Shown one piece after another: positions 1-5,287 of a DNA stretch of 7,676 nt. Position 1 is the stretch's first letter. Each line of letters opens with the position of its first letter. The stretch is from assembly GCA_008017145.1 (NCBI GenBank), contig SSGY01000024.1, positions 1 to 7,676 of the forward strand, read 5' to 3'. Made by a program: the position numbers and the translations under genes. Source of the DNA: Neisseriales bacterium (lineage in GTDB: Bacteria; Pseudomonadota; Gammaproteobacteria; Burkholderiales; UBA11063). Below the pieces are notes generated by a model. That model did not search any database. It was given only the letters and a program-made list of their open reading frames with translations, and was not told where the DNA came from.

Positions 1-38
1 ACGCCGCATCTTCAAAAAGTGATGCGGCGTTGTTTTTA
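1..38 (+). terminator. Rho-independent terminator of an off-window plus-strand gene, possibly bidirectional
   Basis: A perfect 10-bp GC-rich stem pairs positions 1-10 (ACGCCGCATC) with 21-30 (GATGCGGCGT) around a 10-base loop. It is followed by TGTTTTTATA at 31-40. The T-run lies on the plus strand, so the best reading is the terminator of a gene that ends left of the window. The hairpin also lies 23 bases beyond the aconitase stop codon on the opposite strand and is preceded there by an A-rich stretch, so it may end aconitase transcripts too. The bases that would form the T-run in that direction are outside the window. Confidence 0.85.
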
Positions 39-53
39 TAATTTCAGTAAATG

Positions 54-2744
54 CTATTTGCTCAGAATTTCACGTAATACATACGGTAAAATTCCGCCAT
101 GACGATAATACTCAACTTCAATCGGAGTATCAATTCGGCATAATGCTATAACATCTTTAGACTTACCATCGGCATAAGTAACGCGCAATGTCACATCTTG
201 TTGCGCTTTAAGCTCATTGTTGATACCTAAAACATCAAAAGTTTCATTACCCGTTAAACCAAGGCTATCCGCTGATTCACCAGCTTTAAATTGCAATGGT
301 AAAACACCCATTCCAACTAAGTTAGAACGGTGAATCCGCTCAAAGCTCTTAGCAATAACCACTTTAACACCTAATAACTGGGTACCTTTAGCTGCCCAGT
401 CACGTGATGAACCAGTACCATACTCTTCACCAGCAATCACAATCGTTGGAGTTTTAGCTGCAACGTATTGCATTGCTGCTTCATAAACGGTGGTCTGCGT
501 ACCATTATATAGTGTATAACCACCCTCAACTCGCGCACCATCTGCTGCAGCTGGAATCATCAAATTTTTAATCCGTACATTGGCAAAAGTTCCGCGCATC
601 ATTACTTCATGATGTCCACGACGAGAACCATAAGAATTGAAATCTTTAACTTCAACCCCACGCGAAAGTAAATATTTTCCTGCTGGAGTAGTTGCTTTGA
701 ACGATCCTGCTGGAGAAATATGATCGGTTGTAACTGAATCACCTAAAATTAACAATGGTTTCGCACCTTTAATATCATGGATATCACCATAAGTCATTGC
801 AAAATCTGCAAAGAATGGCGGTTCAGCGATATAGCTTGAATCTGGCCAAGTATAAACATTACCGTTAGCTGATTTAATATTATTCCATAAATCATGATCT
901 TTAGTTAAATCATGGTACAGGCGTTTGAATGTATCCGCATTTTGCGCTAATGGCATTAATGCTGCAATTTCACTTGAAGTTGGCCAGATGTCTTTTAAGA
1001 ACACATCTTTACCATCACTACCCTTGCCAATTGGCTCTTTAGTCAAATCAACATTAACTTTACCAGTTAAAGCAAAAGCTACTACCAATGGAGGTGACGC
1101 TAAGAAATTACCTTTGATATTTGGATGAATCCGCGCTTCAAAATTACGGTTACCAGATAATACAGCACATGCAATCACGTCTTTTTCAACAATCGTTTCA
1201 TTAAATTCAGGACGTAAATCACCCGCATTACCAATACAAGTAGTACAACCAAAAGCGGCGATATTAAAACCTAATTGGTCTAGATACTCTTGTAAACCAG
1301 CTTTTTGTAAATAATCGGCTACTACTCGTGAACCAGGCGCTAGCGAAGTTTTAACTCGTGGATGAACTTTAAGACCTTTTTCAACCGCTTTTTTAGCCAA
1401 TAAACCCGCAGCTAGCAATACGCTTGGATTAGAGGTATTAGTACATGATGTAATTGCAGCAATCAGCACATCACCATTACCAATATCAATTCCAGCTTTA
1501 GTTGGATAACGCTCAGTTAACTGGCTTTCTTGTTTGTTAAAGCCATTATCAGCAATTGGTTTAACAAATAATGAATTAAATGTTGAACTCATTTTATCTA
1601 GTTCAATCCGATCCTGTGGACGTTTTGGTCCTGCCAATGATGGCTTGATTGACGATAAATCTAGGGATAAAGCTTTCGTGTATTCAATTTCACCAGCATT
1701 AGGAATACCAAATAATTCCTGAGCTTTGAAATATTGTTCAAATAACTCACAATCTTCTTCACTACGCCCAGTTGCACGCATAAAACGCACTGTTTCGCTA
1801 TCTACAGGGAAGAAGCCCATAGTTGCACCGTATTCTGGTGCCATATTCGCAATTGTTGCACGATCAGTAACTGACAGACTAGCTGCACCTTCACCGTAAA
1901 ACTCAACAAATTTACCAACAACTTTTTCTTTACGAAGCATTTCAGTAATAGTCAACACTAAATCAGTTGCCAAAATACCTTCGTTTAATTTACCTTTAAG
2001 TTCAACCCCAACTACGTCAGGCGTCAAGAAATAAACTGGTTGACCAAGCATACCAGCTTCGGCTTCAATTCCACCAACACCCCAACCAACGACACCAACA
2101 CCGTTAATCATTGTAGTATGTGAATCAGTTCCGACCAAAGTATCTGGGTAAATCACGCCATCTTTAGACTGTACACCGTGGAATAAATGCTCTAGATTCA
2201 CCTGATGAACAATTCCAATCCCTGGAGGAACTACACCAAAAGTATCAAAGGCTTGCATACCCCACTTCATGAACTGATAACGCTCATTGTTACGCTCAAA
2301 CTCTAATTCCATATTTTCACGTAAGGCATTTTTATTACCATAGTAGTCAATTTGCACCGAATGATCAACCACTAAGTCAACTGGAACCAATGGTTCAACA
2401 ATTTTGGCATCTTTGCCAAGCTTGTCAGCAACAGTACGCATCGCTGCCAAATCACATAATAATGGAACACCAGTAAAGTCTTGTAAAACCACGCGAGCTA
2501 CCACAAAAGGAATTTCATCAACCCGCTCGGCTTTCGCACCCCAGCTAGCTAATTGTTGAATGTGTGCTTCAGTAATTTTTACGTTGTCGTAGTTACGCAA
2601 CACGGCTTCAAGAACGATTCGGATCGAAACCGGAAGCTTTTTAAGATTAAATCCAGCCGCAGCTAGTTTAGGTAAAGAGTAGTATTTATAAGACTTCCCG
2701 CTTAGGGTAGTTAATTCTGACAAAGTATTAAATTGATTATGCAT
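54..2744 (-). CDS. acnA: Aconitate hydratase A (aconitase, citrate/isocitrate isomerase)
   Basis: This is a cytosolic [4Fe-4S] enzyme of the TCA cycle that interconverts citrate and isocitrate through cis-aconitate. With the chosen start it has 896 residues, the normal length for the AcnA/IRP1 family. The cluster ligands are visible: Cys434 in [10 protein letters not shown] and Cys500 and Cys503 in [10 protein letters not shown]. Other conserved active-site stretches are VVDHSVQ (about 125), [12 protein letters not shown] (about 201), SYGSRRG (about 704) and, in the C-terminal swivel domain, [11 protein letters not shown] (about 773), which carries the catalytic-serine region. The reading frame is intact and ends with TAG. 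The start at 2744 is preferred because GAGG lies 6 bases upstream. An ATG directly before it (2747) has only 3 bases of spacing. A further in-frame ATG at 2774 has no ribosome-binding site and abuts a likely -10 box. It is transcribed away from the lipoprotein gene at 2931 as a single gene with no partner in the window. The apo-form of this family can bind RNA, but nothing here shows that. The protein resembles betaproteobacterial AcnA (inference from memory). Confidence 0.97.
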   Translation of the reverse strand: MHNQFNTLSELTTLSGKSYKYYSLPKLAAAGFNLKKLPVSIRIVLEAVLRNYDNVKITEAHIQQLASWGAKAERVDEIPFVVARVVLQDFTGVPLLCDLAAMRTVADKLGKDAKIVEPLVPVDLVVDHSVQIDYYGNKNALRENMELEFERNNERYQFMKWGMQAFDTFGVVPPGIGIVHQVNLEHLFHGVQSKDGVIYPDTLVGTDSHTTMINGVGVVGWGVGGIEAEAGMLGQPVYFLTPDVVGVELKGKLNEGILATDLVLTITEMLRKEKVVGKFVEFYGEGAASLSVTDRATIANMAPEYGATMGFFPVDSETVRFMRATGRSEEDCELFEQYFKAQELFGIPNAGEIEYTKALSLDLSSIKPSLAGPKRPQDRIELDKMSSTFNSLFVKPIADNGFNKQESQLTERYPTKAGIDIGNGDVLIAAITSCTNTSNPSVLLAAGLLAKKAVEKGLKVHPRVKTSLAPGSRVVADYLQKAGLQEYLDQLGFNIAAFGCTTCIGNAGDLRPEFNETIVEKDVIACAVLSGNRNFEARIHPNIKGNFLASPPLVVAFALTGKVNVDLTKEPIGKGSDGKDVFLKDIWPTSSEIAALMPLAQNADTFKRLYHDLTKDHDLWNNIKSANGNVYTWPDSSYIAEPPFFADFAMTYGDIHDIKGAKPLLILGDSVTTDHISPAGSFKATTPAGKYLLSRGVEVKDFNSYGSRRGHHEVMMRGTFANVRIKNLMIPAAADGARVEGGYTLYNGTQTTVYEAAMQYVAAKTPTIVIAGEEYGTGSSRDWAAKGTQLLGVKVVIAKSFERIHRSNLVGMGVLPLQFKAGESADSLGLTGNETFDVLGINNELKAQQDVTLRVTYADGKSKDVIALCRIDTPIEVEYYRHGGILPYVLREILSK

Positions 2745-2750
2745 CATTCG

Positions 2751-2754
2751 CCTC
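2751..2754 (-). promoter_or_regulatory. Ribosome-binding site deciding the acnA start
   Basis: Read on the minus strand the context is ACGAGGCGAATGATG. GAGG is 6 bases from the second ATG (2744) and 3 bases from the first (2747). This supports initiation at 2744 and argues against the upstream in-frame ATG at 2774, which is preceded by GTGCTAAAAT with no purine-rich site. Confidence 0.65.
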
Positions 2755-2774
2755 GTGAAATAAGAATCGCCCAT

Positions 2775-2783
2775 ATTTTAGCA
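2775..2783 (-). promoter_or_regulatory. Candidate extended -10 element of acnA
   Basis: The minus strand reads TGCTAAAAT, a TGn extension followed by a 5-of-6 match to TATAAT. A transcript from it would begin near 2768, giving a short leader that still includes the GAGG site. No good -35 box is seen at the usual distance, which extended -10 promoters can tolerate. A competing candidate is TTGTCT (2821-2816), a 16-base spacer and TATTCT (2799-2794), which would start transcription near 2787. Sequence alone does not decide between them. Confidence 0.45.
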
Positions 2784-2840
2784 CAACTACACTAGAATAG
2801 GTGAGCCTGTTATGAAGACAACAAGCCTTTCAAATACATA

Positions 2841-2849
2841 TGCTATAAT
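2841..2849 (+). promoter_or_regulatory. Candidate extended -10 promoter of the plus-strand lipoprotein gene
   Basis: TGCTATAAT is a perfect TATAAT preceded by the TGn extension. It lies about 80 bases upstream of the ATG at 2931 and predicts a leader of roughly 75 bases. The hexamer at the -35 distance (about 2821-2826, ACAAGC) is poor. The site lies in the 186-base divergent region shared with acnA. No clear operator palindrome was found there. Confidence 0.55.
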
Positions 2850-2930
2850 ATTCAAATTAATGGCTCAGTGCCAAAACATTTATTAACATACGATACGACA
2901 GCGTTTCATACAAATATAGAGTAAAGATTC

Positions 2931-4310
2931 ATGAATTTAAAACCCAAACATATTTTCTATTTAACCTCCGCAATGACAATATCATTAATCATAAGTAGCT
3001 GTGTTCCGTTCGGCGGATCAGTTGGTAACTCACCAGTTCCAGTACCAAACCCAACAACTTCTCCGACACCGACACCAACAGTTACACCTGTTGCAACAGG
3101 TTGGAACTCAATAACGTCTGCACCATCGGTTAATGGACGAGCAAATAACGTTGGTTTTACCAGTGATCAAGTAGGCAATCTCTACCTTTCTTATCAAGGA
3201 TCTGAATCATTAGCTATCTATCGTTATATGTTTAGCCAACCATCCGTTGGCTGGCAACAAATAGCATCAACACAAAATATGTCGTTATCATCATATAACT
3301 CATCCATTGCCATATCTGCTATAAACACAATTAATATCGCCTACTTATATTCTCCAACACCACAGCCTAGTGGAGTCATTCAATTTTTAGCTGCGTTACC
3401 AGATAAAATTGACTTTGCAAATAGTGCTAGTCCAATACAACTACAAAGCTATACCTATACGCCAACCCCACCTTATGCCGGAGTTGAGGCCTGCCCAGAA
3501 CCAATTGAACACCAAGCTAAAGCCAGTGAAGCTACTATGACGTTAGATACATCAGCAAAACAAATCATAGCATTTAGCAATGAACTAACCTATGTATTAG
3601 TTCAGCAACAAATGGAAAGTGGTATATGTGCAGCGCCTGCGTTTAGAGGAAACAGTAGATTAAGTATATTTTTTGCCAGTGAACAAAATTTTTACAATCT
3701 TTTGAGCGATGGGGCTGCATCTCAAATTAAATTAGCAGGAACGCCGACTGCAGTAGGAAATAAAGCACCATTTTATGTAGCATATAAAGATGCTGCAAAT
3801 GGTGGAGGTGTTAGTGTTGAAAAATTTGCCTACAATAGCATTTCAGAATCATATGATTTCGCATATGTTGGAGCTAAAGGATTTAATGGCAGTGATGCCA
3901 ATTACATCAGTCTAGCAGTTGATACCAACGGAACACCATATGTTGCTTACGAAAGTTCAAACCAGCTACTTGCTGTACAGAAGTTTGATGGTACTAACTG
4001 GGTCTCAGTTGGAAATAGTAATATCACGACAGGAGTAACTACTTGGGTAAGCCTATCAATGGATATCAAAACAAACACGCCATATGTCGCTTATCAGGAA
4101 GGTGCTTACATCAAGGTTAAAAAATTTGATGGTACAAATTGGATATTGGTTGGTGGAAATATCCCCAATATACAGAGCAACTACGGCTCATATACCAATC
4201 TGATTATGCGTCAGGAGAGTATTGATTATTGGCAACCATCATTATCTTTCCAAGGAAGCTTGCCTGGTGAGTCAACTAGCAGCCTGTCAACCCTGTATTA
4301 CACACCTTAA
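2931..4310 (+). CDS. Putative surface lipoprotein with Pro/Thr linker and propeller-like repeats
   Basis: This is an exported lipoprotein of 459 residues with unknown function. It starts with a basic n-region (MNLKPKH), a hydrophobic segment (about 8-21) and a lipobox ISSC, so lipidation is predicted at Cys24. Residues about 33-57 form a low-complexity Pro/Thr/Val linker (PVPVPNPTTSPTPTPTVTP), typical of a spacer that holds a folded domain away from the membrane. The rest is beta-rich. Two clear sequence repeats have the form TPYVAY, about 15 residues, then KFDGTNW and VG (335-362 and 383-409). Weaker relatives occur at about 72-113, 116-168, 195-250, 279-315 and 420-457. This suggests a propeller of about seven units (tentative). 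The start ATG has only a weak Shine-Dalgarno (AGAG, 9 bases upstream). A hairpin terminator follows the TAA stop by 13 bases, so it looks monocistronic. It converges on the minus-strand lipoprotein. Its repeats differ from those of the 5281-7676 protein. The lipoprotein call is firm, the fold is inferred, and no ligand can be named. Confidence 0.85.
   Translation: MNLKPKHIFYLTSAMTISLIISSCVPFGGSVGNSPVPVPNPTTSPTPTPTVTPVATGWNSITSAPSVNGRANNVGFTSDQVGNLYLSYQGSESLAIYRYMFSQPSVGWQQIASTQNMSLSSYNSSIAISAINTINIAYLYSPTPQPSGVIQFLAALPDKIDFANSASPIQLQSYTYTPTPPYAGVEACPEPIEHQAKASEATMTLDTSAKQIIAFSNELTYVLVQQQMESGICAAPAFRGNSRLSIFFASEQNFYNLLSDGAASQIKLAGTPTAVGNKAPFYVAYKDAANGGGVSVEKFAYNSISESYDFAYVGAKGFNGSDANYISLAVDTNGTPYVAYESSNQLLAVQKFDGTNWVSVGNSNITTGVTTWVSLSMDIKTNTPYVAYQEGAYIKVKKFDGTNWILVGGNIPNIQSNYGSYTNLIMRQESIDYWQPSLSFQGSLPGESTSSLSTLYYTP
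3933..4157 (+). repeat. Two adjacent protein repeats (TPYVAY...KFDGTNW...VG)
   Basis: Residues 335-362 and 383-409 of the lipoprotein share TPYVAY, a V.KFDGTNW core and a terminal VG, with a 48-residue period. That period suits one four-stranded propeller blade. The same TPYVAY-like strand recurs once more as APFYVAYKD near residue 279, with a diverged second half. Confidence 0.7.
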
Positions 4311-4323
4311 TCACGTCTAGATG

Positions 4324-4359
4324 AATAAGGCAAGTTCTATTATAAACTTGCCTTATTTT
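4324..4359 (+). terminator. Hairpin terminator between convergent lipoprotein genes
   Basis: A perfect 13-bp stem pairs AATAAGGCAAGTT (4324-4336) with AACTTGCCTTATT (4345-4357) around the 8-base loop CTATTATA. It is followed by TTC and a T-rich context, giving an ATTTT run at 4355-4359. It lies 13 bases after the plus-strand stop and about 40 bases after the minus-strand stop at 4400. It most clearly ends the plus-strand gene. On the minus strand the stem ends in CTTATTC, so it could also serve there, less efficiently. The rest of the 89-base gap shows nothing else. Confidence 0.8.
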
Positions 4360-4399
4360 CTAATGCTTTAACCCATCATGGTAATTCACGCATAAACTC

Positions 4400-5185
4400 T
4401 CATAACGGATAAGAAGTATAATCAAGCAACAACGAGCGACTATAAACTGTTTCACCGTTAGGACCAGAGTATTTAGCACCAACCCCCAAATTTATTTGTT
4501 GGTTTTGCTCAATCACAGTGTCAGTTATATTGACATCATAGCTGCAAGAAGAATTTATCCGCAAAGATCCAGTACAGCTATTGTTACTAATTACTGCTGT
4601 TGCACTACCACTCAAAATAACAGGTGTCGGAATAACAATATCATATAAAGTATATCCACCAATATTAGTCATCGTTACAACGCTTGTAGCAGTTTGATTA
4701 ACTTCAAATGAGATTGGGTTATTAGTTGCTGACATTGAAACTAATGCAAATCCACCACGACTGTTATACCAGCTTACACCTGCGGAAAGAGTAATAGTGC
4801 CATTAATTCCTGAGTATGGAATATTAATACTGGAATTGCCGCCTGATTCAGTAACGTTAAAACTAATCGTACAAGACTCTGCTGGGGCTAGTGTCATCTC
4901 GCTGCAACCAAGCAAATTGCTGATGCCAGCACCAGCGACAACAGATGCTATTTCAGCATTCCCATTTCCCGCGTTAGTTACAAGAACCGAACCGCCACTT
5001 TCATAAATCGTATCAATCAAAGGAATATTACTGCTGGTCAGAATCGGACCAGATGCAACTGGCCTGCCATTCTCACATCCTACAATGTTACACAGTACAA
5101 GCCCAATTGATATCCATTTAATTTCCCTGTGGTTAAAATTAAAAATTTTATGCCATATCTGCACGTCATCAATCCTTTTAAACAT
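4400..5185 (-). CDS. Small putative lipoprotein with two Ig/ASH-like beta modules
   Basis: The product has 261 residues and unknown function, and is predicted to be exported and lipidated. The hydrophobic stretch IKWISIGLVLCNIVGC (22-37) ends in the lipobox IVGC, so Cys37 is the likely lipid site. The residues before it (1-21) are unusually long and contain acidic residues for a lipoprotein n-region, so the true start may lie inside. No strong ribosome-binding site precedes the ATG at 5185 (GTTAAGTATTATG). Module 1 (about 47-152) has a Cys94/Cys105 pair around LAPAES. Module 2 (about 153-258) contains TNIGGY and a Cys204/Cys214 pair. Both modules align over about 160 residues with the visible N-terminal part of the large protein at 7195-7676 (about 40-45% identity by eye), but the propeller is missing. 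The gene lies downstream on the same strand as that large gene. The gap is 15 bases from its frame-restored stop and 95 from its present stop, which suggests one operon and an origin by partial duplication. The modules resemble those of choice-of-anchor D / ASH-type surface proteins (known only by general pattern). Confidence 0.8.
   Translation of the reverse strand: MFKRIDDVQIWHKIFNFNHREIKWISIGLVLCNIVGCENGRPVASGPILTSSNIPLIDTIYESGGSVLVTNAGNGNAEIASVVAGAGISNLLGCSEMTLAPAESCTISFNVTESGGNSSINIPYSGINGTITLSAGVSWYNSRGGFALVSMSATNNPISFEVNQTATSVVTMTNIGGYTLYDIVIPTPVILSGSATAVISNNSCTGSLRINSSCSYDVNITDTVIEQNQQINLGVGAKYSGPNGETVYSRSLLLDYTSYPL
4412..4891 (-). repeat. Copy 1 of a duplicated two-module unit
   Basis: Residues 99-258 of the small lipoprotein match the large protein encoded at 7195-7674 in order and almost without gaps. 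Shared landmarks are CTISFNVTESGGN, a WYN motif, ALVSM, TNIGGY, IP.P, GSL.I.SSC and a final Y..R.L...Y. The similarity is at the protein level, with patchy conservation at the DNA level, so the duplication is not recent. Confidence 0.8.
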
Positions 5186-5200
5186 AATACTTAACTGATG

Positions 5201-5287
5201 CTAATTAACACTCGTGATTCCATACAAACTCTCTGATGTAATACTGGTTTGAGTTGTCCAATTTACTGCATCAGGAGATGTTAGAAT
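5201..5287 (-). pseudogene. Out-of-frame remainder of the large protein's seventh propeller repeat
   Basis: Starting at ATT (5287-5285) on the minus strand, this frame reads ILTSPDAVNW followed by a TQTS stretch and SLYGI, and stops with TAG at 5203-5201. It matches the second part of the repeats just upstream, such as TILYSANAVDW and PLYGIAY. It directly continues the in-frame start of repeat seven, FVAVGTLGT (5316-5290). In the actual frame the protein instead reads PF and stops at 5281. Deleting two C residues from the C4 run at 5291-5288 joins the halves exactly, giving the same spacing as repeat five (YIAVGTNGTILYSANAVDW). It has no start codon of its own and is not a separate gene. Confidence 0.85.

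Noticed and set aside
1..30. Inverted repeat as a DNA uptake sequence pair
   Set aside because: The stem does not match a Neisseria-type uptake core (GCCGTCTGAA), and the following T-run makes a terminator the simpler reading.
925..1128. Plus-strand open frame of 67 codons inside acnA
   Set aside because: Antisense shadow of a strongly conserved enzyme gene, with no ribosome-binding site or recognisable protein features.
1534..1722. Plus-strand open frame of 62 codons inside acnA
   Set aside because: Antisense shadow of the conserved acnA frame. Nothing supports expression.
2772..2774. ATG giving a 906-residue aconitase
   Set aside because: No ribosome-binding site, it abuts a likely -10 box, and the extra residues are not like AcnA N-termini. 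The GAGG-led ATG at 2744 fits better.
4797..5006. Plus-strand open frame of 69 codons opposite the small lipoprotein
   Set aside because: The minus-strand frame has a lipobox and paralogous modules, so this is its shadow.
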